DNA of 64,000 nt, taken from contig JAEBUN010000067.1 of NCBI GenBank assembly GCA_023014365.1, forward strand, positions 54,948-118,947, in the 5' to 3' direction. Below the pieces are notes generated by a model. The model searched no databases. It saw only the letters and a program-made list of their open reading frames with translations, and had not been told where the DNA came from. Every line of letters starts with the position of its first letter. The stretch's first letter is position 1. The DNA comes from Lepiota brunneoincarnata (taxonomy: Eukaryota > Basidiomycota > Agaricomycetes > Agaricales > Agaricaceae). The position numbers and the translations under genes were made by a program. This document shows, one piece after another, positions 12,001-20,978 of the stretch.

Positions 12001-13492
12001 AGAAATGCTGCCAAACCTTCCAAAATGTTCTACAGTGCCTGTAACAATTAAGCTTATTGTTTTCTATTTCATATTTACTATCTCTCATATGTATCTAAAC
12101 AATATAAATACGGTTGCACTTGTTTGTGGAGAAGCAAGAGGTCTCACCCCTGCTTCCACATGCAAGTCTGCGAGCCATGATCAAGAATGGTTTCAGAGGG
12201 CTATTTAGTGTGCATCGTTAAGTGTGATTTCTTCAGTCGTCGACCAACCCAGAGACAGAGACAGAGACCAGAGTTCAGAGACCAGAGACCAGAGACCAGA
12301 GACCCCATGCTTTGAATTGACAGGGATTGTCCTTTCATTGTTGCACCATACGGCTAAGATAACTTCAACAGCTGTTCGTTAACCTCTAAAAACACTACTC
12401 TCTTGAATTTCGCTGTCAGAACGCACCCCCAGAACACCCTAAAAGACGAAACTGTTCATTATCTATCTCATTCCACTTGTATTAGCTTAAGCTTATCGAA
12501 TTGCAGCTAAGCTTAGTGAAAACAAGCCCACTATCTATATTAAAACCTACAAAAGTTTCTACCTTTTCACTGCCTTGCTCGTTTCCTGTCCTTTACACTT
12601 GGGTTCGTGTTTGCATTGTGTGAAAAGACATAGTGGTGTGCATGCATGGTGGCTGAGAGTTGTGATGGCAGCAGGGAAGAACTATGATGATGGATGCAAT
12701 GCCAACAACAAGCACATGCAACAGTGACAAGGTCGCTCTTTATTTCTCCTCATTCCATCCTAATTTATGGTTAGTGCTCTAGATGACATTACCTCCCTAT
12801 TGCGTCTTTATACCTCAAACACACCCGTTCTGACCTACAATTCGATGTACGAAACAGTCACAAATTCACAGCTCTCTATACATATGTCCTCTATGCCTCT
12901 ACGTACGGGTTGTAGCCAAACAGATGCCCAAATACTGCTAATATCTCGTCTAACTCACCAGCTTGCCAAACAGGATGAGCGCTATAAGTAGATCCCTCTC
13001 TTCCTGCTGACAACAATAAAACCTCCAGTATATTAATCTACCGTATTCCAATATTTAATACCAATGAAAAGCAATCTTACTAAAACTGTTGCACTTTCCT
13101 CAGGCCTGAAAAACAATAATATGTGTGGTATACCTATTCCCCCCCTTTGAGGTGTTTTTACCACCCCTCTGGACCACCATATATTACATTGTTTTATCCA
13201 TGACATTTTCTGGCATAAATATCTAGACTTACCATTGAAAATGACCTTACCGAAAATGTTGTTTTTTCCTACATCTTGAGAAACAACACTATCCGTAACT
13301 ATTTACACACTTCACTCTTTAACATTGCATTTTACAACCCCTAGGATCTCACAGTGCATGGTCTTTGGAATAGACATAGTCATAGTTCCCCCAAACTCCA
13401 CAGATGCATTGGATGCAAACTGGATACAGATCTTCCACTTCAGAGTCTGTATCCAAGCCACCATGGTTTGATAGTAAGGATTTGGTAGGTGG
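9073..13492. other. Gene desert, no supported coding content
   Basis: Roughly 4.4 kb with only short, unrelated open frames, AT-rich stretches (for example 12000-12110 and 13030-13330) and no recognisable tRNA, rRNA or protein family. The first part may contain the 3' end of the Plavaka element, but no inverted repeat partner was found. Treated as degenerate repeat or intergenic DNA. Confidence 0.5.
12250..12304. repeat. Short tandem repeat, (CAGAGA)n / (CCAGAGA)n
   Basis: Imperfect tandem copies of CAGAGA followed by CCAGAGA units over about 55 bp, directly visible. No gene overlaps it. Confidence 0.85.
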
Positions 13493-13493
13493 T

Positions 13494-13874
13494 GTTATAA
13501 ACAGTCCAAACAGAGAAGAGCTGGAACAAGTATTTGACTTTACAAGATGGGTACAGGAGACCATGGACCAGTTACAGGCACAGGAATATGAAGACAAAGA
13601 AGAGGACTACTATAATGCCATGCAGGACCTGGCAAGGGATGCAGGAATGGAGATAACCTCAGAGGATATTCTAGAATACCCCAAGAAGGAAGGAGACAGC
13701 TATGGATTGACCAATCCAGCCTCCAGCACAGATGGAAGTACCAAAAAGGTGGAGAGTGAGAATGAAGAAGAAGCCATGGAGATAGGATTGGGAGAAGAGG
13801 ATTATGAGTCAGAGAAAAGTGATGGAACATTGCACAGCAGTGGAATGGAGAACAAGGACAGTGACTCATTATAA
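13494..13874 (+). pseudogene. LTR-internal acidic ORF, copy A (start codon lost)
   Basis: Homologue of the ORF inside LTR B. The frame is open for about 124 codons from the LTR start to TAA at 13872-13874, but the start ATG of copy B is ATA here. About two thirds of residues match copy B (FTRWVQET, YEDILEYP-like core, then an acidic Glu/Ser-rich tail), with only a 3-residue length difference near the C-terminus. No function is known. See the entry at 15886. Confidence 0.6.
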
Positions 13875-13987
13875 GATATGAATAGTAGCAGGATGCCATC
13901 AGCTAGGATGTGCATCATGGTCAAGGCTGCACAGGACAAGTAGAATAGCCCTATAACCTATAACAAGTATATGGTATCTCATAGGTA

Positions 13988-14214
13988 CAGTGGGTCAAAA
14001 AGCTGTCCCAATGTTTTTATCATTTGGAAAGATCAGCTAATAGTGGACCAAGGATATTATGTAAATACTTGGGAAAATAGACAATGATAATATAGCATAT
14101 TGGGATCCCGAATCCGTTTAAACCACATGATTCGTCCGAGAAGTAATGGATCAATTAATCATTTAAAATATTAACTCATTGGGACAGTTTTTTGACCCTC
14201 TGTCATTTTCCTAA
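13988..14214 (+). repeat. Left terminal inverted repeat of the Tc1 element
   Basis: 227 bp, matching the reverse complement of 15339-15565 with few substitutions. Outer and inner ends are inverted copies of one about 26-bp motif, so this TIR alone has the shape of a small MITE. Confidence 0.9.
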
Positions 14215-15338
14215 TTAATACATTGTATAGCCTCCTTTTGCCTTGATAACTACCTTGAGTCTTCTGGTCATGCTTTCCATAAGTTTTTGACACCTTTCTG
14301 CAGCATTCCCATTCCACTTTACCACCAACCTGTCCCATAATTCATGTATTCTCTCAGATGGTTTCTCATACCCCTTCAACCAGTCCTTTGGGTATACCCA
14401 GAGGTGTCCAATGGAATTGGGGTCAAGGGATTGTGCTGGCTATAGTAGAATTTGCATATTGTTATCTTCAAACCACTCTATTGCCCTTTTAGACTTGTAT
14501 TTTGGGTCATTGTCCTACTGGAATACTCACTCTTCCTTCTCTATCTCTAAAGTTTCAAAGCTGTTCACCATCCTATGCTCCAAAATCTCAGAGTACTGCT
14601 CTATACTATAATTCCCTCAACCTCCACTAGCATTCCTACTCCTTTCCATCTCATAGTCAGCCATACCATAATATTACTACCACCTTCATGGTTAACAATA
14701 GGAATAATAGTCTTGTCTGAGAGTCCTTCCCCCCTTATACATCTTTTTATATGACCCAAGCTTGTTGATTTTTGCACAATATCATTTTCCAACTTCTACT
14801 GTCCAATCCTTGTTCTTGTAGGCAATTTGAAGTGAGCAATTCAGTGTTGCTTCTTAGGAGGAGACCATTAGTCTTAACAACAAACCAGAAATTGTTCTTC
14901 TTGAGCATATTTCAGATTGTTTGAAGTGTGATAGGAGTAGGAAAGATAGGATTGATGAATTGGGTAGCTTGAACAGCATTGTCCAGCTTCCCAGGGGTGA
15001 TTTAGTCAATTATTGATTATTTATTCTGAGAAGATAGCATAGAGGATTGTCCTCCTTTATTGTTTTCTCATCATGATCAACTCCTTTCATGATGGGCTCA
15101 ATATTACTCTTGCTTAGACCAGTTTGGACTGAGTTTGTTGCAGGGAATAGCCATTCTGAAGAAGAAAAATGACTTGAGAGCACTGGGTAAAAGATATAGT
15201 TTTTATAATATAATGGTAAGATGAAAAGATGATTGAAGTGATTTTAATATGATCATGTGATATAGAAGAGGTCACATGACAATTTTTGTTATCCTCACAC
15301 TTGATTTGGTATTGATTTGGCCTGTCCAACACCAGATT
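14215..15338 (-). pseudogene. Tc1-type DD34E transposase, decayed
   Basis: Minus-strand fragments in several frames spell the family in order: an N-terminal helix-turn-helix piece (LLQNGYSLQQTQSKL, near 15130-15180), TPGKLDNAVQATQFI (about 14940-14990), HEGGSNIMVWLTMRWKGVG (about 14640-14690), DNDPKYKSKRAIEWFEDNN (about 14455-14515) and the C-terminus ELWDRLVVKWN...VIKAKGGYTMY (about 14215-14345). Stops and frameshifts are frequent. Counting from the first Asp of DND, the position 35 residues on, where active copies have Glu (IEHLW), holds Gly (IGHLW). The catalytic triad is therefore broken as well as the frame. The element can no longer move itself, though its ends look usable in trans. Confidence 0.88.
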
Positions 15339-15565
15339 TTAGGAAAATGACAGAGGGTCAAAAAACTGTCCCAATGAGTTAATATTTTAAATGATTAATT
15401 GATCCATTACTCCTTGGACAAATCATGTGGTTTAAACGGATTCAGGATCCCAATATGCTATATTATCATCATCTATTTTCCCAAGTATTTACATAATCAC
15501 CTTGGTCCACTATTAGCTGATCTTTCCAAATGGTGAAAACATTGGGACAGTTTTTTGACCCACTG
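15339..15565 (-). repeat. Right terminal inverted repeat of the Tc1 element
   Basis: Inverted partner of 13988-14214, ending in GACCCACTG followed by the TA duplication. Confidence 0.9.
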
Positions 15566-15881
15566 TATATGTACATATAAAGGCTTGTACAAGTAAAGAT
15601 TAAAGCCCTAAGCTTTAATCTTGTTAACAGTGGTCATTAAACCTCTCTGTCTCAACTTGGCATGTTCCCTCATTATCTCATTGAGCACAATCCACTAAGC
15701 TCTGCAAGGCCAACTGTCTTGGACACCTTGTAAAGTGATTGAAGGCCAGTTATCTTCAGATACAGAAGGAGCAAGGTGTTAAATAAAGTGACAGATCACT
15801 TATTATTTAGTAACAAATTATGATATATAAGTAATTAGTTGTTATGTACACCCATCCCTTGGGGATGTCAATTAGTGGACA

Positions 15882-16579
15882 TGTTATGAACAGTCCAGAC
15901 CGGGAGGAACAAGAATTATTGTTCGACTTTACAAGATGGGTACAGGAGACTACAGATCAACTACGGGCACAAGAATACGAAGATGAGGAAGGGGAATATT
16001 ATACCGCCATGCAGGACCTGGCAAGAGAAGCAGGAATGGAGATAACCTTGGAGGATATATTGGAATACCCCGAGGACGAGGAAGATAACCATGGATCAAC
16101 CGACCCAACCTCCGATACGAATGGAAGCACCGAGAGAATGGAGAGCGAGAATGAAGAAGACTCCATGGAGATACAATCGGGAGAAGAAGATTATGAGTCA
16201 GAGGAAAGCGATGGAACATCGCACAGCAGTAGCGAGAGTACTGACTTATTGTAATATAAATAACGCTAGGATGCCATCAGCCAGGATGTGCATCATGGTC
16301 AGGACTGCGCACGACCAGTAGAACAGCCAAGTAACCTATAACGAGTATATAGCACCTCATAGGTATATAAGGCCTGTACAAGTAGAGATTAAAGCCTCAA
16401 GCTTTAATCTTGTTAACAGCGGTCGTTTACCTCTCTGCCTTAACTTGGCGTCTTCCCTCGTTATCTCATTGAGCGCGATCCACTAAGCTCTATAAGGCCA
16501 ACCGTCTCGGACACCTTGTAGAGTGATTGAAGGCCGTCTCCAGTTATCCTTGGATACAGAAGGAGCACGGATCATAACA
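15882..16579 (+). mobile_element. LTR B, young solo LTR inserted in LTR C
   Basis: 698 bp with terminal inverted octamers TGTTATGA and TCATAACA. It is flanked by an identical 5-bp duplication GGACA (15877-15881 and 16580-16584). It is the same family as LTR A but keeps CpG sites that A has lost, and it lacks the Tc1 insertion. As a solo LTR it records recombination that deleted the internal region. Confidence 0.92.
15886..16254 (+). CDS. Acidic 122-residue ORF contained within LTR B
   Basis: The ATG lies four bases inside the LTR (tgttATG) and the frame stays open for 122 codons to TAA at 16252-16254, all within the repeat. The predicted protein has an N-terminal helical segment (FDFTRWVQETTDQLRAQEY), a middle MQDLAREAGMEITLEDILEY, and a Glu/Asp/Ser-rich tail. 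The other LTR copy in this window keeps the same frame with about two thirds identity and an in-frame length change. In full-length elements this could be the end of the polyprotein crossing into the 3' LTR, or a separate protein read from the 5' LTR. I recognise no domain and infer no function. Confidence 0.5.
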   Translation: MNSPDREEQELLFDFTRWVQETTDQLRAQEYEDEEGEYYTAMQDLAREAGMEITLEDILEYPEDEEDNHGSTDPTSDTNGSTERMESENEEDSMEIQSGEEDYESEESDGTSHSSSESTDLL

Positions 16580-17121
16580 GGACACCAAGTTTCACGCCTT
16601 GTGTCCATTTTGACAGGATGGGACCTTAGATTAGCCAAATCCTATTATGTGAAGGGGAGTTACATACGAAGAACCTTTACACTTGACCAAATCAGTGGGC
16701 TTATCAAATCACACTATTATTAACAACGTGTGAATACATCAGTGATTGTTGATCAACTCAAGCTAGTGACTAGTGATCAGTGTGTCACTGATACTATTGA
16801 CCCTACTCAGTTCAACACAAGGATCATAACAGTGTAACTACAGTGAGGCTACCATGAGGTGATCAGCTACTCTGGTGATCAGCATTCCATCAGTTTGCCA
16901 GAATCACCAATTCCAACATATATACACTCCATTGTAAAATCCATGAATTTAGGCTTGTCTGCTCTGGAAATCCCAGTTGGGAGAGGCCATTGTAGGAAAG
17001 AGTATCATCCTCCAAGACAATTGTAAGGGTGAGGTGTGGTTAATGAAACAACCACAGGCTCATCTTCTTGACCTCGTGAAACTGGGTACAAGTACAACTC
17101 CGTTGAGTGAGACACTTGAGA

Positions 17122-17145
17122 AAGAGAGAGAGAGTGAGAGAGAGT
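17122..17145. repeat. (GA)n microsatellite
   Basis: Run of GA dinucleotides interrupted twice by T, directly visible. Confidence 0.85.
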
Positions 17146-19313
17146 GAAACTGAGGGGAAGAAACTTCAAGTTGGTTACACTGTAGCCTGTCGGAGGTCTT
17201 ATGGCAGCGGAGACATCCTCGTCATTGGGATCTGAGGTATCTAAGTACAAATGTGCTACTTAAATACCTAAATGAAAATATGATGCAGGGACGGATTCTG
17301 CACGTAGGCAAGTTTCCTCCCTCACACCATTATGGCAGCCCATAACCCCAAAGGTTATTTCAGAGTTGGTGGTTGATTTTATCAGGTATCCGGGTTATTC
17401 TGTTTGTACCCCTGCAACCAGGGTTGCATGGCTTTCCCTTATAGGTCACTATAACCATAGAGTCAAACTGGATACCAATAGAGACAACAACCTACGCTTG
17501 TTCGGCCCATCAGGAAGGCTGGGGGTGGGCATGAGTGATCATACAGTATGTGGTACAGTGTTGAAGATAACACATACGGAATTCGTTGGCATTTCAAATC
17601 AAAGCAAGTTTTATCACGGTCTTTACCAGTGTGCCTGTGCCGGGGGGAACTCATACATCTATGATTAAAACAGTGGGGAAACTGACCGTTGTTCGGGTAT
17701 CAATGGATATTCTTCAGCTGCAAAATACAAAACACCTACTGCAGGAGACTATTAGAGGCAGAGAATCAGCAAAAACTGCGATGGGAATCGATGTGCAGCA
17801 TACCCCATGACGTTGGATAATTTGGTCTCCACATAAGTAAATATAAACGGACCTTGGCCAGGGTGTCAACGAATCAGACAATGGAGGTCTGTGCTTGCAA
17901 GGGTACCCACATCCACTGCGCCCCACACATGTGTGTTGATGCAACTGCACTAAGTTGTAACTGCTGGGGGGGGGAAGTGGCAAAGTGCGGGGAGGTTTCT
18001 GAGCTAAGTCAGTAATGGCTTCCAATCTTGCCTGTAGACAAATGCCTTTATACTTTTTCACGCTTATCGATTAAAATGATTAATGGAGTCGAAATGGAAT
18101 GATTCGGTCGGCCGTGTACCCACAGGTACCCACTGGCAAACCTAGCGACCATCGCTTGTATTTCGTGTCTCGGGGACTGTCCCTGGTACCTCATGTAGGA
18201 AGGGTAAGTTTATGCAGTGTGTACCCCGGCTCGTTTACTCCTCAACTCCCTCCCACGTTATTCGACTTCCACCCCCGGACAAGTCCCTTCAATAATTTAT
18301 TCTTTGTTTTATACGTGTAGAACCTCTCACGCTTTCGAGCACATTACTAGTCATGGTTTCTTTCGCCGATTTGTCGAATATCGAGTGTATAGCTCAATAT
18401 CTATTGTTTCTTTTGTGTCTTTTATTTCATATTCTTCATGGGCGCTGTAGGACGGCTGTAGGTGGGTAATTGGACTCCTATTATGATAGTATTATGATAT
18501 AGGTAGCAACTACGATCGATCTAAATTCCTCTGGAAATAAGGCTACTTAGGTAGACAATCCAATCTTTCCGTTTGGACCCTGGTGATCTTATATATATCT
18601 CCCTTGTCTTGACGTGTGACCCTGCGTAAGCGTTCTCGTTTACGGTTTTGCTTTGATGAAGATTTCACCCTGCTGTCTGGTGGTCTTATCGGCGAGGTAC
18701 CGGTCGATCTACGTTTCTGAGAAGAGCAATTTACTTGTGCCGCGATGCCTACAGTCTGCAGTCTGAGTCTGTCGGCACCCGCTACGTGAGATCGTCCCCT
18801 CGTGTGAATTGTGCTCCTTGCGGCGTCTGTTTTCGTAGTACCCTATTTTTCAAACAGGTGCACTAACATCATCGCCCAGCTTTCTCCTTGATTTCATACA
18901 TCATTGGATGCATCAAGCATATAGCGGGGACGAGGTCGATCATACACCTGAGGCCGGTAATGCTGTTCGATATCGCATCGCTGGACTCGCTGAAACCCCG
19001 TTTCACCGCTGTTCACATTGTTTACTAAACCTTTCCAAGCCCATTGGCAACAAGGTCGTCGACGATAACATTCTCCCTTTACTAAGTGGGGTCAGTGCGA
19101 CGCAAAGACCTTCCCATTCTGCAGCCTACTGCCACTCGGAGCTTGGTTTCGTCACCTCCTCTGAGGCTTATTGGGAATGGCCCGCATTCCAGTCGAAGCC
19201 AGCTATATTACATGATAGCACTACTTGTCGGAGACCTCAGACCTGGACACAACGTCTTTACCAAGGCATGTCACTGTTGGTTGTTTCGATTTCCTATGAA
19301 TATATAATGGTAT

Positions 19314-19333
19314 GGGAGGGGGGGGGGAGGGGA
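19314..19333 (+). repeat. Poly-G tract
   Basis: Twenty bases of G with two interrupting A residues, a potential quadruplex or a sequencing-prone homopolymer. It lies 270 bp downstream of the secreted-protein stop codon. Confidence 0.8.
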
Positions 19334-19603
19334 AGTCACTGATACCGGAACGAGAGCAGATTCCCCGGATCCGGCGCAGGTCTTCAGCCCTGAAACCGCC
19401 GCACGAAAAAAATTGCCGTCGTGGAGCATCTCAGAACGAGCGGCTGTGGCCTCATTGATATCCCCTTGAACGCTCTGTCATAGATACAAAGGTCCTGTCT
19501 TTATTCCTTAACAGAAGACCGGCATGATATGAAATGTGTGACTTCAATTCAAGACCAGACAGGACAGTCAATGGTACACATGACCGGCTTCCGACAAGAC
19601 TAC

Positions 19604-19842
19604 TTAGGTGGAGGCGCATCGCAAGCGGCTCATGCACGTGCCAGGGCTACCGGCCTAGAGGATAGAAATGTAATCTTTATCATTGCCGCTCCGCGACCAG
19701 CGTTAATGGGACTCACGAAAACAACACAACATATTTCATCCTTCTTCTTGCAGGGATGCTTTTCGTCGCAGCTGGGAGAGGTGTACCCTGCCGAGACGAC
19801 GCCGGCAGCGAAGAGGACGAAGAGAATTTGTTTGAGTTGCAT
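19604..19842 (-). CDS. Small secreted six-cysteine protein (knottin-like spacing)
   Basis: Two exons: 19842-19717 and 19654-19604, with a 62-nt GT-AG intron (19655-19716), giving 58 residues. Residues 1-18 form a signal peptide (Lys at 4, hydrophobic core LFVLFAAGVV, small residues before a probable cut near 18). The mature part of about 40 residues holds exactly six Cys at 25, 31, 38, 39, 49 and 55, spacing C-X5-C-X6-CC-X9-C-X5-C. The C-C-CC-C-C order is the one used by inhibitor-cystine-knot folds, but many unrelated secreted peptides share it. The middle is basic (CKKKDE). Expected location is outside the cell; an effector, antimicrobial or structural role cannot be told from sequence. A TATA-like box lies about 105 bp upstream. 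Confidence 0.75.
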
Positions 19843-19945
19843 AGCTGTGATATGAATCGCAATTCAGAAGTCTATCCAGAGGAGTGATGTATGAAACTCA
19901 CTGGAGTGATTGCGGGGCTGGTGAGAGAGCGGTGGTTCAAAATAT

Positions 19946-19952
19946 CTTTATA
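19946..19952 (-). promoter_or_regulatory. TATA-like box for the small secreted protein gene
   Basis: CTATAAAG read on the minus strand, 104-110 bp upstream of the ATG at 19842. Spacing is reasonable for a fungal promoter with a short leader; inference only. Confidence 0.4.
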
Positions 19953-20448
19953 GAGCCCCGCTTTTATGACGCTTCAGCGGCTGCAGGGGCGTTTCAGAGT
20001 GGCAGCAAGATTCTGGGAAATAATCGACAGGTCATAACCCTGAATCAGATGCCTGTCCTGAGCGGTACAATGAAAAAGGAATCTAGAGGCTGGAAGGGAA
20101 TGTTTGCATTTGAACCTATGGGATCTTACGGCATAGGAATCTGGCAGCTTGGCGAATTATCAAATTTTTGCTCCATCGTGTGGTAGACGGCGAGCAATGG
20201 GGAAGAATAACAGACTGCGCAGAGGTAAGGAGTCTCTGACTGATGGGACAGAACAGGGGCATTTGATATGGGCGCATGATGGGTGCAAATCTTGCCGGGC
20301 ACGAAAGGCCGGGGCTCAGTATGGGAATCCTCAAGTTCCTGTGATGCATTAAGCTACGAATATAAAGAATGAACTTAGCGGTCCGGGTGGCATTCAATGT
20401 ATAAGCGTTTTATGACTCCACACCCAAGAACTGGTCTATTGGAAGATT

Positions 20449-20978
20449 CTAGTGTTCTGCAGCTCCGGATGCGATGTGGCCAGCTTTGCTGTTCTGCCAG
20501 TGGTCGTAGCTCTTGGCCCAGGAGTAAATACTGTAACCTTGGGTTGTTTTGCGAATAAGTGAAGAGCTGGATTGATGGGTGACAATTGCATACCAAGACT
20601 GAAGGGGATGACCCAGAAGATGAGCTCTCCAGCAATTCTGCGGTAACCGTTGAAGAGGTATCCGCGGAACATGTGGGGGGCAGCCTTGGTCTGCCAAGGG
20701 GAGATGGCTGGTTGTAAACCGGCAGTTAGAAAATGAAGATAACAAATAGCGTATTGGGCCATACTATACTGGACAATACCCTTCTGCCTTACGCTGGATT
20801 TGTCGCCCCACCACAAGTTCTATGGAACATGAGCCACTGAACGGTCCTTTTTGCGGAACGAGAGCCTTACATAGACCTTGGCTGTTTTGAGAATCGGTTA
20901 ACCTGCTCGTCTGAAGGACAATTCGGAAGAAAACTCACGTCCGGGCATGTCACTTGCGCGTGTAATTGTGGGCCTCAT
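20449..20978 (-). CDS. QCR8: Cytochrome b-c1 complex subunit 8 (ubiquinol-cytochrome c reductase)
   Basis: Five exons: 20978-20939, 20881-20871 (11 nt), 20819-20765, 20707-20594 and 20537-20449; introns of 51-57 nt, all GT-AG. The spliced frame closes at 102 residues, normal for the family. Diagnostic segments are PKVYNLWWGDKS (residues 14-25), VRQKGIVQYTISP, KAAPHMFRGYLFNGYRRI (43-60), one membrane helix (about 62-80) and the conserved YDHWQNSKAG tail. QCR8 is a small nuclear-encoded subunit of respiratory complex III in the mitochondrial inner membrane, next to cytochrome b. No cleavable presequence is expected. The 11-nt exon supplies Pro-Lys-Val-Tyr plus two bases of Pro; without it the conserved block is lost or the frame closes. 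Confidence 0.93.

Larger units (their letters stand above)
13988..15565 (-). mobile_element. Tc1/mariner-type DNA transposon with 227-bp TIRs
   Basis: A 1578-bp element bounded by CAGTGGGTC and GACCCACTG and flanked by TA on both sides (13986-13987 and 15566-15567). Nearly perfect inverted repeats occupy 13988-14214 and 15339-15565. The related LTR B has the empty site (CATAGGTATATAAGG near 16360), which proves insertion into TA. Each TIR carries the terminal motif (GGGTCAAAAA-CTGTCCCA) at its outer end and an inverted copy of it (ending GACCCTCTGTC) at its inner end. The central 1.1 kb encodes a broken transposase on the minus strand. Confidence 0.92.
15777..16817 (+). mobile_element. LTR C, solo LTR inserted in LTR A and split by LTR B
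   Basis: Starts TGTTAAAT and ends TTCAACA, with a perfect 5-bp duplication CAAGG on both sides (15772-15776, 16818-16822). Its own sequence is 15777-15881 plus 16585-16817, about 338 bp. It shows no similarity to LTR A/B beyond the TGTT...AACA ends, so it belongs to another family or to a small non-autonomous element. Confidence 0.75.
13493..16831 (+). mobile_element. LTR A, old solo or partial LTR interrupted by a Tc1 element and LTR C
   Basis: Begins TGTTATAA at 13493 and ends ATCATAACA at 16831. Its own sequence is 13493-13987, 15566-15776 and 16823-16831 (about 715 bp in all), collinear with LTR B (698 bp) over its whole length. The first gap is a Tc1/mariner element inserted at TA. The second is LTR C (15777-16817) flanked by CAAGG duplications (15772-15776 and 16818-16822). 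Flanks of LTR A itself (GGTGG on the left, GTGTA on the right) do not match, so its own target duplication is lost or it derives from recombination. Compared with LTR B, many CG dinucleotides have become TG or CA. No internal retrotransposon domain is attached. Confidence 0.8.
16832..19603. other. Spacer between the nested repeats and the first host gene
   Basis: About 2.8 kb with no gene that I can support. It contains a (GA)n stretch at 17122-17145 and a short G-run near 17968-17976. Open frames of 60-144 codons (for example 18908-19342) show no family resemblance, no clear introns and no codon bias. Confidence 0.45.

Noticed and set aside
16560..16840. GGATCATAACAG occurring twice (16570 and 16821), first read as a tandem duplication
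   Set aside because: The first is the end of LTR B and the second is the displaced end of LTR A after insertion of LTR C, shown by the CAAGG duplication.
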